Assembly (NCBI GenBank): GCA_964518505.1
Contig: CAZFGT010000001.1
Location: 62,001-126,000 of the forward strand
Direction of reading: 5' to 3'
DNA: 64,000 nucleotides
Source of the DNA: DASPUH01 sp964518505
GTDB lineage: Bacteria > Chloroflexota > Limnocylindria > Limnocylindrales > CSP1-4
The stretch's first letter is position 1. The number at the start of each line of letters is the position of its first letter. The position numbers and the translations under genes are program-made. Positions 49,576-59,333 of the stretch are shown in pieces. The notes below the pieces were generated by a model. It worked only from the letters and a program-made list of their open reading frames with translations. It did no database searches and was not told the DNA's origin.

Positions 49576-52407
49576 ATGACATCTTCGACCCCACCCGACG
49601 GCGTCGCGGCGCGTGCGCGCTTGACCCTGGCCGACGGCTCTACGGTGGCCTACGCCCCCCTCCAGGCGACCGGCGCGGCCGACCTGGGCCGACTGCCGAT
49701 GACCGTCAAGATCCTCCTCGAGAACCTCCTGCGCCACGCCGGCGGCGGGCTGGCCGAGGCCGGCGATGTGGCCACGCTGGCGGCGTGGCAGCCGGGTGCC
49801 GCGATCGAGGCCGAGCTGCCCTTCCTGCCCGCGCGGGTCATCCTGCAGGACTTCACGGGCGTGCCCGCCGTGGTCGACCTGGCCGCCATGCGCGACGCCA
49901 TGGCGGAGCTGGGCGGCGATCCCGCCCGCATCAATCCGCTCGTGCCGGCCGACCTCGTCATCGACCACAGCGTGCAGGTGGATCGCTGGGCCACGGGCGA
50001 CGCGTTCCCCTTCAACGTGGAGCGCGAGTACGAGCGCAATGGCGAGCGCTACCAGCTCCTGCGCTGGGCCCAGACCGCGTTCCGCGATCTGCGCGTCGTG
50101 CCGCCCGGCACGGGCATCGTCCACCAGGTCAACCTGGAGTACCTGGCCACGGTCGTGGCGCGCCGCACGGCTCCGGATGGGACCGTGCTGGCTTTCCCCG
50201 ACACCCTCGTCGGCACCGACTCCCACACCACGATGATCAACGGCCTGGGCGTCCTGGGCTACGGCGTGGGCGGCATCGAGGCGGAGGCGGTGCTGCTCGG
50301 CCAGCCGCTCTACCAACCCATGCCGCGGGTCGTCGGCGTGCGCCTGAGCGGCGAGCTGCCCATCGGCTCGACGGCCACCGACCTCGTCCTCGTGGTGACC
50401 GAGCGGCTGCGCGCGCACGGCGTGGTCGGCGCCTTCGTCGAGTTCGCCGGCGACGGCCTGGCCGGCCTGACGCTGGCCGACCGGGCCACGATCAGCAACA
50501 TGAGCCCCGAGTTCGGGGCCACCGCCACGCTCTTCCCCGTCGACGAGGAGACCCTCACCTACCTGCGCCTGACCGGTCGCCCGGCCGACCTGGTGGACCT
50601 CGTGGAGCGCTACGCGAAGGCCCAGGGCCTGTGGCGTGAACCGGGCCGCGGACCGCACTTCGACGCGACCCTGGAGCTCGACCTGGCCACCGTCCGTCCG
50701 GCCGTGGCCGGGCCGCGCCGGCCGCAGGACCGCGTCGACCTGGCCGACCTCAAGACCTCCTTCCGGGCGTCCTTCCCTGATGGCCTCGAAGAGACCGCCG
50801 ACACCCGGACGGCCGAGGCGCGCTTCACCGACGAGGGTGGGGCGGCCGATACGCGCGACCTGCCGCCGGACCAGGCCGCGGCGGCAGCGGACGTGGAGGC
50901 CGGGTCGGTCGGGGCGGCGGTCGCCCTCGACCCGCGGCGGTACCGCCAGGTCCCCGTGGAGGTCGACGGGCAGCGCCTGACGCTGGGCAACGGGTCGGTC
51001 GTCATCGCCGCCATCACCAGCTGCACCAACACCTCCAACCCGACGGTCATGGTCGGGGCCGGTCTCCTGGCCCGCAACGCCGTGGCCCGCGGCCTGTCGG
51101 TCGCGCCGACCGTCAAGACCAGCCTGGCCCCCGGCTCGCGGGCGGTGACCGGCTACCTCGAGAAGGCGGGCCTGATGGCGCCCCTCGAGCGGCTCGGTTT
51201 CGACCTGGTCGGCTACGGGTGCACGACCTGCATCGGCAACTCGGGGCCGCTCGACGAGGCGGTCGCCGGGGCCGTGGAGGCGGACGACCTGGTGGTGGTG
51301 GCCGTCCTCTCGGGCAACCGCAACTTCGAAGGACGGATCCACCCCCTGGCCCGGGCCAGCTACCTCGCCAGCCCGCCGCTGGTCGTCGCCTTCGCCCTGG
51401 CCGGCCGGGTCGACATCGACCTCACGCGGGAACCCCTTGGCATCGACCGTGACGGCCGTCCCGTCTTCCTGGCCGACATCTGGCCGCGCCAGGCGGAGAT
51501 CCGATCGGTCATCGGCGAGGCCATCTCGCCCGAGCTCTTCAACGACATCTACGCCAGCGTCTTCGACGGCGACGAGCTATGGCGCGCCCTGCCCATCCCC
51601 GACGGCGATCGCTACGCCTGGGATCCGGCCTCGACCTACATCGCTCCGCCACCGTTCTTCGCCGGCCTGGCGCGCGACCCGGCACCCCGCGTCGATCTGA
51701 GCGGGGCACGAGTCCTGGCCCTGCTCGGCGACTCGGTCACGACCGACCACATCAGTCCCGCCGGTTCCATCCCGCCGTGGAGCCCGGCTGGCACGTGGCT
51801 CCAGGCGCACGGCGTGCCCCCGCTCGAGTTCAACAGCTACGGCGCCCGCCGCGGCCACCACGAGGTCATGATGCGCGGCACGTTCGGCAACATCCGTCTG
51901 CGGAACGCCCTGGCCGACGGCAAGGAGGGCCCCTACACGACACACCAGCCGACGGGCGACGCGATGTTCCTGTACGACGCCGCGATGCGCTACCAGGGCG
52001 AAGGCGTGCCGCTGCTGGTCATCGCCGGCCGCGAGTACGGGTCCGGCTCGTCGCGCGACTGGGCTGCCAAGGGCACCGTGCTCCTGGGTGTGCGGGCGGT
52101 GCTGGCCCAGAGCTACGAGCGGATCCACCGCTCCAACCTGGTCGGCATGGGCGTCCTGCCCCTCGAGTTCCTGCCCGGCCAGGGTGCCGAGTCGCATGGG
52201 CTGACAGGCCGCGAGCGCTACGACGTGCTTGGCCTGGCCGAGGGGTTACGGCCGCACCAGCAGGTGATGGTCCAGGTCACCGGGGCGGACGGCACCAGCC
52301 GCCGGTTCCCCGCCGTGGCGCGCCTGGATGGACCCATCGACGTGGAGTACTACCGCCAGGGCGGCATCCTGCCGGCCGTCCTGCGCCGCCTCGCCGCCGA
52401 GGCGTGA
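49576..52407 (+). CDS. acnA: Aconitate hydratase A
   Basis: 943 residues; citrate-isocitrate isomerase of the TCA cycle, cytosolic, with a 4Fe-4S cluster. The cluster Cys are in AITSCTNTSNP and GYGCTTCIGNSGPL. Other blocks are RVILQDFTGVPAVVDLAAMRDAM, VGTDSHTTMINGLGVLGYGVGGIEAE, LLGDSVTTDHISPAGSI and REYGSGSSRDWAAKGT. GAGGAGG lies eight bases before ATG 49576. A TATACT box at 49478-49483 may serve as its -10. The stop overlaps the proline dehydrogenase start by GTGA. Confidence 0.96.
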   Translation: MTSSTPPDGVAARARLTLADGSTVAYAPLQATGAADLGRLPMTVKILLENLLRHAGGGLAEAGDVATLAAWQPGAAIEAELPFLPARVILQDFTGVPAVVDLAAMRDAMAELGGDPARINPLVPADLVIDHSVQVDRWATGDAFPFNVEREYERNGERYQLLRWAQTAFRDLRVVPPGTGIVHQVNLEYLATVVARRTAPDGTVLAFPDTLVGTDSHTTMINGLGVLGYGVGGIEAEAVLLGQPLYQPMPRVVGVRLSGELPIGSTATDLVLVVTERLRAHGVVGAFVEFAGDGLAGLTLADRATISNMSPEFGATATLFPVDEETLTYLRLTGRPADLVDLVERYAKAQGLWREPGRGPHFDATLELDLATVRPAVAGPRRPQDRVDLADLKTSFRASFPDGLEETADTRTAEARFTDEGGAADTRDLPPDQAAAAADVEAGSVGAAVALDPRRYRQVPVEVDGQRLTLGNGSVVIAAITSCTNTSNPTVMVGAGLLARNAVARGLSVAPTVKTSLAPGSRAVTGYLEKAGLMAPLERLGFDLVGYGCTTCIGNSGPLDEAVAGAVEADDLVVVAVLSGNRNFEGRIHPLARASYLASPPLVVAFALAGRVDIDLTREPLGIDRDGRPVFLADIWPRQAEIRSVIGEAISPELFNDIYASVFDGDELWRALPIPDGDRYAWDPASTYIAPPPFFAGLARDPAPRVDLSGARVLALLGDSVTTDHISPAGSIPPWSPAGTWLQAHGVPPLEFNSYGARRGHHEVMMRGTFGNIRLRNALADGKEGPYTTHQPTGDAMFLYDAAMRYQGEGVPLLVIAGREYGSGSSRDWAAKGTVLLGVRAVLAQSYERIHRSNLVGMGVLPLEFLPGQGAESHGLTGRERYDVLGLAEGLRPHQQVMVQVTGADGTSRRFPAVARLDGPIDVEYYRQGGILPAVLRRLAAEA

Positions 52408-53339
52408 CGCCGCTGCGTTCCGCCCTGCTTTGGGCGTCGCGCAACGCGTGGCTGCGGGCGAGCGTCCCGCGCTGGCCCTTCGTGCGGCGGGCGACACGTC
52501 GCTTCATGCCCGGCGAGGACCTCGCCGCCGCGCTGGCGGCCGCGGAACGCCTCCGCGGCGACGACATCGGCGTGTGGTTGACCCACCTGGGCGAGAACCT
52601 GACCTCGCTGGAGGAGGCCCGGTCGGTCACCGACCACTACGTCGAGGCCCTCCAGCAGGTCGCGCAGGCCGGCCTGCGCGCCGAGATCTCGGTCAAGCCG
52701 ACCCAGCTCGGACTCGACCTGGATGAAGCGGCCACCCTGGCCAACGCGCGCCGCCTTGCGGCGAGCCAGGCCGAGGCGCGCGGGATGCTCTGGCTGGACA
52801 TGGAGGACCACACCTACGTGGACCGCACGCTGGCCCTTGTGCGGACCCTGCGTGACGAGGGCGCGGTCGTGGGGGTCTGCCTGCAGGCGTACCTGCGGCG
52901 GACCGCCGCCGACCTGGAGGCGCTGGCCGGCAGCGGCATCGGCGTGCGCCTCGTCAAGGGCGCCTACGCCGAGCCGGCGGAGGTGGCCTTCCCGGCCAAG
53001 CGCGACGTCGACCTCAACTTCCTGGCCCTGGCCGCCCGCATGCTCGAACTGAGTCGCGGTCGCGACGGCCTGCGCTCGGCCTTCGCCACCCACGACATCT
53101 CGCTGCTCGAGCGGATCGCCGCGCTGGCCGACCGTAGTGGCATCGTCCGGGCCAACTACGAGATCGGCATGCTGTACGGCATCCGGTCGGCCGACCTGCG
53201 CCGCCTGGCCCAGGAGGGCCACGAGGTGCGCTGCCTCATCGCCTACGGCACGGCCTGGTACCCGTGGTACATGCGGCGACTCGCCGAGCGGCCGGCCAAC
53301 GTGCTCTTCGTGCTGCGCCAGCTGGTGCCCGGCCGCTGA
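52404..53339 (+). CDS. Proline dehydrogenase
   Basis: 311 residues; single-domain FAD enzyme oxidising proline to pyrroline-5-carboxylate, with electrons to the respiratory chain. Diagnostic blocks are ISVKPTQLGLDLDEA, LWLDMEDHTYVDRTL, GVCLQAYLRRTAADL, VRLVKGAYAEP and YGTAWYPWYMRRLAERPANVLF. The start is GTG at 52404, overlapping the acnA stop by GTGA, so the two are translationally coupled. No P5C dehydrogenase is nearby. Confidence 0.93.
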   Translation: MTPLRSALLWASRNAWLRASVPRWPFVRRATRRFMPGEDLAAALAAAERLRGDDIGVWLTHLGENLTSLEEARSVTDHYVEALQQVAQAGLRAEISVKPTQLGLDLDEAATLANARRLAASQAEARGMLWLDMEDHTYVDRTLALVRTLRDEGAVVGVCLQAYLRRTAADLEALAGSGIGVRLVKGAYAEPAEVAFPAKRDVDLNFLALAARMLELSRGRDGLRSAFATHDISLLERIAALADRSGIVRANYEIGMLYGIRSADLRRLAQEGHEVRCLIAYGTAWYPWYMRRLAERPANVLFVLRQLVPGR

Positions 53340-53357
53340 TCCACCCGAACGGGCGGC

Positions 53358-54101
53358 TCAGGGGGTCGGGAAGGTCACGCTGGCCAGGAAGGGCTGCACC
53401 TCGGTCGCCAGGAAGTCGGCCATGCTGGCCGTGCCGAAGACCTCGATGACGAAGACGACCCGCTGACCCGCGACATCGACCACCACGAGCCGCGCGATCT
53501 CGCCGGAGCGCAGCTCGAAGGGATCCTCCAGCGTGCCGCTGATGGGTACATCGAAGAGCGTGACGTTGTCCTTGCCCACCTTGACATCCACCTGGGTCGC
53601 TGGTTGGCCGCCGACGAGCAGGGCCGCCTGCCCGCTAAGCGTGAGGCCCTTCAGCGCGCGGACGTAGGTCAGGAACTGGGCCGCGGTGGTGCCGGCCGCG
53701 GAGGCCGTCCCAGTCGGTCCGTCAAGCTGGCCGCTGACGATGGAGAGGCTCTGGGTCGCCGTGTCGATACCGCCGCGGACGAGCTGGATGGCCCGCTCGA
53801 CGTACGTGCCGTTGTCCCAGCCATCGTCGAGGAGCGTGAAACCGATCGGCGGCTGGAACTGCTGGGCCAGGTACTGGCCGGCCTGGACCAGGCAATCCGC
53901 GCCGGTATTGGCACACAGGTCCAGGGGCACCGACGCGGCCGCGGTGGGCACCGGCGTGGGCGTGGCGGGCGCGAGCGACGGTGAGGGGGTTCCCACCGCG
54001 GAGCACCCGGCGAGCCACGCGGCCACGGCCAGGGTCAGCACGAGGGGCGCGGCGGCGCGTGGTCCGGGGCGTCCTGCCACGCGCGCATGGTACGGGGTCA
54101 C
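53358..54101 (-). CDS. Putative lipoprotein
   Basis: 247 residues from GTG 54099-54101, or 240 from a GTG seven codons later. Basic start, hydrophobic segment and lipobox LAGC (Cys33), then a Pro/Thr/Ala linker. The exported part has no recognised domain: a Cys pair (DLCANTGADC), a helical ERAIQLVRGGIDTATQ, and an Ile/Val-rich C-terminal half suggesting beta structure. Convergent with the proline dehydrogenase gene. Function unknown. Confidence 0.7.
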   Translation of the reverse strand: MTPYHARVAGRPGPRAAAPLVLTLAVAAWLAGCSAVGTPSPSLAPATPTPVPTAAASVPLDLCANTGADCLVQAGQYLAQQFQPPIGFTLLDDGWDNGTYVERAIQLVRGGIDTATQSLSIVSGQLDGPTGTASAAGTTAAQFLTYVRALKGLTLSGQAALLVGGQPATQVDVKVGKDNVTLFDVPISGTLEDPFELRSGEIARLVVVDVAGQRVVFVIEVFGTASMADFLATEVQPFLASVTFPTP

Positions 54102-54117
54102 GGCCCCGTGGCGTCGA

Positions 54118-54642
54118 TCAGGCGGTGGGATCGGGCACGGCGGTGGGTCTGGTCGCGCCCTCAGCGCCCGGGAAGAAGAAGCCCAGGTCGATGTCGGCCT
54201 CGACCCGGTCGACGACGTAGCGGTTGACCCAACCGTAGGCCACGGTGTCCTCGGCGCCCGGCTGGCCGGCCAGCCCGATGCGGACGTCGCGGAGCAGCAC
54301 GAACGTGCCCTGCGGCCGCGCCAGGGCCCGGCCCGGATCGAAGCCCGGCATCGTCGGCATGGCACCCTCGATGTGCCACGGGCCGGCCGTCAGCACCAGG
54401 TCGTGCCACGCCAGGTGGCCGGGGATGGCCGTCTCCGGGGCCGCCACGGCGAGGCAGATGTCGTCGACCGGGAGGGCCATGCCGCCCACGTCCTCGGCCA
54501 CGCCCGCATCCAGGCGCACGAGCCGGCCGCTGACGAGCCGGATCGTCGTCTCGCTCTCCAGGGCGTCGCTGAGCCGCCCCGCGGACTCGAACGCCGCGTG
54601 GAGGAGCCCGCTCATCGTGTAGCCGTCGAGGCCGATGCTCAT
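54118..54642 (-). CDS. Hypothetical protein, 174 aa
   Basis: Starts MSIGLDGYTMSGLLHAAFES at ATG 54640-54642 with GAGGGG upstream. The sequence alternates short strands (TTIRLVSGRLVRLDAGVAED, DDICLAVAAPE, FVLLRDVRIGLAG) and has no signal peptide, helix bundle or Cys. It lies 16 bp upstream of the lipoprotein gene and is probably co-transcribed. Family not recognised. Confidence 0.65.
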   Translation of the reverse strand: MSIGLDGYTMSGLLHAAFESAGRLSDALESETTIRLVSGRLVRLDAGVAEDVGGMALPVDDICLAVAAPETAIPGHLAWHDLVLTAGPWHIEGAMPTMPGFDPGRALARPQGTFVLLRDVRIGLAGQPGAEDTVAYGWVNRYVVDRVEADIDLGFFFPGAEGATRPTAVPDPTA

Positions 54643-54743
54643 GTCGCGTCCACCCCTCGTGGTCGGCGGAGCATGGCATGCCGCGTGGCGCACGCCAGCC
54701 CGGCTTTGCGTACCGCCCGGGTCAGCGCTTGGTACCGGGTCGC

Positions 54744-55523
54744 TCAGGCGGGGCCGACCCGCAGGCCGCCGTCGCCATCGCGCCTGAGGCGCAACGGCAG
54801 GCCATAGGCGTCGCTCAGGACGGCGTCGGTGAGGATGTCGTCGCGCCGCCCCTGGGCGGTCACGCGGGCCCGTGCCATGACCGCGGCGTGCTCGAAGCCG
54901 GCGGGGATCTCCTCGAGGTGGTGGACCACCAGGACCATGGCCGCAGGCCGTGCCTCCCCGGCCAGGGCGCCCAGCGCCGCCAGCAGCTGGACCCGGCCGC
55001 CCAGGTCAAGGCCGGCAAAGGGTTCGTCGAGGAGCAGCAGGTCGGGATCGGGCAGCAACGCCCGCGCGAGCTGGACACGTTGCTGCTCGCCGGAGGAGAG
55101 GCTGCCCATCGTCCGCTCCGCCAGCCCGCCGGCGCCGAAGCGCTCGAGCAGCGCCCGGGCCGCCGCCCGCGCGTCGTCATCCCGGCCCCGGGTCCAGAAC
55201 GGGTCGAGGGCGCCCGCGGCGGCGGTGGCCACCACGTCGAGCGCCCGCAGCTCGTCGCCCACGAGGCCGCGCAGCGCCGCGCTCAGGTAGCCGATGCGGG
55301 GCCGCAGGGCGCGGATGTCGGTCCGGCCAAGGGTCTCGCCGAGCAGCTCGACCCGGCCGCGCGTGGGATGGAGATAGCCGGCCGCGACGCGCAGGAGCGT
55401 CGTCTTGCCGGCCCCATTGGGACCGACCACGACCCAGCGCTCACCGGCCCCGACGGTCCAGTCGACATCCTCGAGGATCACCGCCCCGCGCGCGCTGACG
55501 CCGACACCCTGGAAGCGGATCAC
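54744..55523 (-). CDS. Stand-alone ABC transporter ATPase
   Basis: 259 residues from GTG 55521-55523. Walker A VVGPNGAGKTTLLRVAAGYL, signature GSLSSGEQQRVQLARALL, Walker B DLLLLDEPFAGLD, H-loop LVVHHLEEI (His). The short regulatory tail and the ELLGETLGRTDIRALRPRIGYLSAAL region resemble ATPases annotated as iron, molybdate (ModF-like) or cofactor-related. There is no permease or SBP beside it, so the transported substrate, if any, is unknown. Confidence 0.85.
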   Translation of the reverse strand: MIRFQGVGVSARGAVILEDVDWTVGAGERWVVVGPNGAGKTTLLRVAAGYLHPTRGRVELLGETLGRTDIRALRPRIGYLSAALRGLVGDELRALDVVATAAAGALDPFWTRGRDDDARAAARALLERFGAGGLAERTMGSLSSGEQQRVQLARALLPDPDLLLLDEPFAGLDLGGRVQLLAALGALAGEARPAAMVLVVHHLEEIPAGFEHAAVMARARVTAQGRRDDILTDAVLSDAYGLPLRLRRDGDGGLRVGPA

Positions 55524-55634
55524 GCCTCGATCATACGTGGCGCACCGGCCACGCTCGGGGTGCGACGCGCCTGCAACGTGGCGCGACCGTCGCGCAACGC
55601 GTCCCCGCCCACCGCGTGGGACGATGCGTCGGAC

Positions 55635-56723
55635 ATGGTCACGCAGGAGGCGATCCAGGCAGGAGCGACCGCGGGCCTCCCGCCCCTGCGGATCGCCCAG
55701 GTCGCGCCGCCCCTGGAGGCCGTGCCACCCGGCGGATACGGCGGCACGGAGCGGATCGTGGACGAGCTGCTGCACGAACTCGAGCGGCGCGGCCACGAGG
55801 TGACGCTCTTCGCCAGTGGCGACTCGACCGCCGCGTCGCGGCTGGTGCCGACCGTCGAGCGGGCCCTTCGTCCGTTGGGCCGGGTGGACGACGGGCCGCC
55901 CTACACGATCGCGACGGTGGATGCGGTCCTGCGCCGGGCGTCCTCGTTCGATCTCATCCACGCCCACCTCGAGTTCGCCGGCCTGATCCTGGCGCGGGCC
56001 CTCGCCGTGCCGGTGGTCAATACCTTCCACGGCCGCATCGACCAGCCGTGGGCGCGCGCCCTCCTGGCCGACGCGCCGGGCGGGCTGGTGGCCATCAGCC
56101 GCGACCAGGCGTCCTCGCAGCCCCAGGTGGCCTGGGATGTCGTCCCCAACGGCCTCTCGCTGACCCATGCCCCGTTCCGCGAACAGCGCAGTGAGGCGCT
56201 CTGCTTCGTCGGCCGGATGGCCCCCGAGAAGGGCCCCGCCGACGCGGTCAGGATCGCCAGGGCGATCGGGCGGCAGCTCCGCGTGGCCTCCAAAGAGCCA
56301 GCGACCCCGGAGGAGGCGGCCTACTACGACGACGTCTTCCTGCCGGAGGCGCGCGGGGCTGACGTCGAGGAGCTGGGCGAGCTCAACGGGGCGGACCGCG
56401 ACGAGCTCTTCGCCACGAGCTACGCGACGCTCATGCCCGCCGATTGGCCCGAGCCGTTCGGCCTGGTGGCGATCGAGTCGCTGGCCTGCGGCACGCCCGT
56501 CATCGCGCTGCGCGCGGGAGGCCTGCCGGAGATCGTCCGAGACGGGCTGGATGGCGTGCTCGGCGACGACCTCGATGAGCTGGTGCGGCGCCTGCCGGAG
56601 GTGGCGACGATGGACCGATGGGCGATCCGCGCCTCCGTCCTGGATCGCTTCTCGCCGCAACGCATGGTCGACGGCTACGAGGCCGTGTACGCCGCCCGCC
56701 TGGGCCTGGCGGCGGCCCGCTAG
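55635..56723 (+). CDS. Glycosyltransferase family 4 protein
   Basis: 362 residues, GT-B fold. N-terminal RIAQVAPPLEAVPPGGYGGTERIVDELLHELERRGHEVTLFASG; acceptor region LIHAHLEFAGL and VVNTFHGRIDQPWA; donor region CFVGRMAPEKGPADAVRIARAIG, PADWPEPFGLVAIESLACGTPVIALRAGGLPEIV with the EPFGLVxxE motif. Start ATG 55635 lacks a clear RBS and could be a few codons off. Its TAG stop shares bases with the TAG of the convergent debranching enzyme (CTAG at 56720-56723). Confidence 0.9.
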   Translation: MVTQEAIQAGATAGLPPLRIAQVAPPLEAVPPGGYGGTERIVDELLHELERRGHEVTLFASGDSTAASRLVPTVERALRPLGRVDDGPPYTIATVDAVLRRASSFDLIHAHLEFAGLILARALAVPVVNTFHGRIDQPWARALLADAPGGLVAISRDQASSQPQVAWDVVPNGLSLTHAPFREQRSEALCFVGRMAPEKGPADAVRIARAIGRQLRVASKEPATPEEAAYYDDVFLPEARGADVEELGELNGADRDELFATSYATLMPADWPEPFGLVAIESLACGTPVIALRAGGLPEIVRDGLDGVLGDDLDELVRRLPEVATMDRWAIRASVLDRFSPQRMVDGYEAVYAARLGLAAAR

Positions 56724-58960
56724 ACGCGGATCATCACCTCGAGACGGCCCGACTTGCGGAGCACCTCCGCGCTCGTGGCGCCACGCCAGCGGTGGAAGAG
56801 CAGGTCCACGCTGGCCTGGCCCACGCGAAGGTTGGTCACCGTCAGCTTGCCCAGCCAGGTCGGCAGGTGCGGTCGGAAGAGCTCGAGGGTCCCGTCGGCC
56901 GCGCTCGCGCGCATGCCCAGCATCGTGCGCATGACCAGGAGCGGGGCGGCCGCCGACCACGCCTGGGGGGAGCAGGCCACCGGATAGGGCACCGGTACGT
57001 CGACCGCCCGCCGGGCGAAGCCGCAGAACAGCTCGGGCATGCGCCCGTCGGGGAAGTAGCGGGCTGCCTCGAAGATGTGCGAGGCGAGATCGGACGCCTC
57101 GGCGTCGAAGCCATAGCGCTTCATGCCCGCCACGATCAGGGCGTTGTCGTGCGGCCACACGGACCCGGTGTGGTAGCCGAGCGGGTTGTAGCCGGGCTGG
57201 CCCGCGGCGTAGGTGCGGATGCCCCAGCCCGAGTCACTGTCTTCGTGCGTCAGGCGGTCGACCACCGCCCGGGCACGCGCCGGGGCGACGATGCCACCCC
57301 ACAGGGCCTGGCCGATGTTGGACGTGAGCGCGTCGGCCGGTCGCCCGTCGCGCCCGAGCGCCATCGCGTAGTAGCCCAGATCCTCCACCCAGAACGCGGC
57401 GTCGAAGCGGGCCCGCAGGGTGGCCGCCTCCCGATCCAGCCGCGCCGCCAGCTCCTGTTCACCGCGGCGGCGGGCGAGATCGGCCATGCGCTGCTTGGCC
57501 TCGTGGACGTAGCCCTGCACCTCGGCGAGGGCGATGGGCGCCTCGACCGGCCGGCCGGCCCGATCCCGGACCGAGTCCCGGGAGTCCTTCCAGCCCTGGT
57601 TCAGCAGGCCCAGTGGCGCCCGGCGCTGGTATTCGACGAACCCGTCGCCGTCGAGGTCACCGTAGCGGTCGATCCACTCGAGGGCCGCCAGGGCATGCGG
57701 CCACAGGCGGTCCACCAGCTCCATGTCACCGGTCCAGGCGAACGTCTCGCCGAGGAGGATCAGCCACAGCGGCGTGGCATCCACCGAGCCGTAGTAGCGG
57801 CCGAAGGGCAACTCCCCGGTGCGGGCCATCTCACCGGTCCGCAACTCGTGGAGCATCTTGCCGGGATCCGCGTCACGCGTCGGATCGTCGGCCGTGGCCT
57901 GCCGGGCCGCCAGGACCTCCAGCGTGCTCACCGCCAGGGCCGGCCGCATGGCGATGGCCTCGTAGGCGGCGATGAGGGCGTCGCGGCCGAAGAGCGTGGT
58001 GAACCAGGGCACGCCCGCCGCCAGGTAGTGCTCGCCCGGGCCGGGGCCCTCATCCAGCAGCAGCCGCAGGTCGGCCACGCTCCGGGCGATGAGCCGGTCG
58101 AAGGGCTCGTAGTCGGAAGCGACCGCGGCCATCCCCTCGCGCCAGCTGCGATACGCGGCGGCCGGGACCGCTTCCGTGACCGGCGGCGGGGCCCCCGGGC
58201 TCACGGTCAGCGGCGTGGTGCCGTCTGGATCGGGCAGCTCATCCGCCCACACGGTCCAGGCCAGCTCGACCGACCCACCCGCTTCGATGGTGCGACGCCA
58301 GCGGACGATGAGGGCCGCCCCGTCCCCGCCGCTCCCCTCGACGGCCGGCCGGACCTCGCCGCGGGTGAAGGCGACCTGCGTGCGCCGCAGGACGCGGTCC
58401 AGCCCGCGGTAGCCAAAGACCACGCGGGTCGGCTCCACGACGATGGGCAGGCTCGTGCCCACCCGCTCGCGCTCGTAGCCGCGCACCTCGAAGATGTCGG
58501 CCGCGTCCGCCGCCAGCGCCAGCTCGATGGTCAGCCGCTCCTGGTGCTCGGTGAAGTTCGCGATCACCAGGCGCTCGCGCAGCGCGCCGTCGATGACCCG
58601 GTGGCGGGTGATGCCGAGCGACTGGTGGGCCAGCACCTTGTCGGTGACCATCTTGTCGGCGGGGTTGCGCCGCAGGTCGGCATTGGTGAGCTGGATCGTG
58701 CTGCGGAAGTTGTCCGCGGTGTCCCCCCGCAGGACGGCCGGCCGCAGGCCGTCGACCGTCAGGGTGGCGCAGGACAGGACGCGCGTGTCGCCACGGTAGA
58801 GACCCAACCCGCGGGTGCCCGGGTGGATGTCACCGAAGAGGTCGGTCAGGAGGTAGAGGTCGCCGTGCTTCAGCACGCCCACCCCGCCAAGGTCCGTCGC
58901 GTGGATGATCGTCCGCGCGGGTGGCGCGATGGTCCTGGCGGCCGGCTCGGTGGGCGACAT
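56720..58960 (-). CDS. Amylo-alpha-1,6-glucosidase (glycogen debranching-type)
   Basis: 746 residues from ATG 58958-58960. The N-terminal beta domain (about 15-240: LYLLTDLFGDIHPGTRGLGLYRGDTRVLS) fits GDE_N_bis. The C-terminal alpha/alpha-barrel has VPWFTTLFGRDALIAAYEAIAM, LPFGRYYGSVDATPLWLILLGE, GWKDSRDSV, YNPLGYHTGSVWPHDNALIVAGM and CSPQAWSAAAPLLVMRTML, with carboxylates of a GH-type active site. Probably cytosolic, with no signal peptide. Facing a GT4 gene, which suggests a glycan or glycogen theme. Confidence 0.9.
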   Translation of the reverse strand: MSPTEPAARTIAPPARTIIHATDLGGVGVLKHGDLYLLTDLFGDIHPGTRGLGLYRGDTRVLSCATLTVDGLRPAVLRGDTADNFRSTIQLTNADLRRNPADKMVTDKVLAHQSLGITRHRVIDGALRERLVIANFTEHQERLTIELALAADAADIFEVRGYERERVGTSLPIVVEPTRVVFGYRGLDRVLRRTQVAFTRGEVRPAVEGSGGDGAALIVRWRRTIEAGGSVELAWTVWADELPDPDGTTPLTVSPGAPPPVTEAVPAAAYRSWREGMAAVASDYEPFDRLIARSVADLRLLLDEGPGPGEHYLAAGVPWFTTLFGRDALIAAYEAIAMRPALAVSTLEVLAARQATADDPTRDADPGKMLHELRTGEMARTGELPFGRYYGSVDATPLWLILLGETFAWTGDMELVDRLWPHALAALEWIDRYGDLDGDGFVEYQRRAPLGLLNQGWKDSRDSVRDRAGRPVEAPIALAEVQGYVHEAKQRMADLARRRGEQELAARLDREAATLRARFDAAFWVEDLGYYAMALGRDGRPADALTSNIGQALWGGIVAPARARAVVDRLTHEDSDSGWGIRTYAAGQPGYNPLGYHTGSVWPHDNALIVAGMKRYGFDAEASDLASHIFEAARYFPDGRMPELFCGFARRAVDVPVPYPVACSPQAWSAAAPLLVMRTMLGMRASAADGTLELFRPHLPTWLGKLTVTNLRVGQASVDLLFHRWRGATSAEVLRKSGRLEVMIRV

Positions 58961-58970
58961 CGACCGTAGG

Positions 58971-59162
58971 CTACCGCCTCCCAGGGGCGGCGACGAGGCG
59001 GCCGATGTGCGCCCAGTGCGCCCGCTCGTGGCCGGCCATCCAGTCAGCGTCGTAACGGGCGCTGCGGGCACATGTCTCGCCGAGCATCCCGATCACGTTC
59101 GCGGTGCGCCCCCACAGCTCCGGCGGGAGTGGCTCCAGGACGTCCAGCCGGAAGGTCCTGCA
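58971..59162 (-). pseudogene. C-terminal remnant of a DinB-like (DUF664/DinB_2) gene
   Basis: An open frame without a usable start, reading FRLDVLEPLPPELWGRTANV ... WMAGHERAHWAHIGRLVAA and ending TAG at 58971-58973. The His-containing GHERAHWAHIGR helix is typical of the last helix of DinB/YfiT-like four-helix proteins, where metal-binding His occur. Only about 62 residues exist, and the frame runs straight into the CCA end of tRNA-Val. No ATG/GTG/TTG with homology upstream. Most likely a 5'-truncated gene. Confidence 0.6.
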
Positions 59163-59178
59163 CCCTGGAGCGTCGTGG

Positions 59179-59255
<77 letters not shown>

Positions 59256-59287
59256 CCGCAACCGCACGAACGCGCCGCGCGCGGCCG

Positions 59288-59293
59288 ATTATA
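59288..59293 (-). promoter_or_regulatory. -10 box of the tRNA-Val promoter
   Basis: A perfect TATAAT on the minus strand 32 bp upstream of the tRNA 5' end, in an otherwise GC-rich gap. The expected -35 position (about 59311-59316) reads TCGGGG, which is poor. Confidence 0.55.
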
Positions 59294-59333
59294 GACAGGT
59301 GCGCAGGAAGCCCCGACCGCCGCGACCCGCCCG

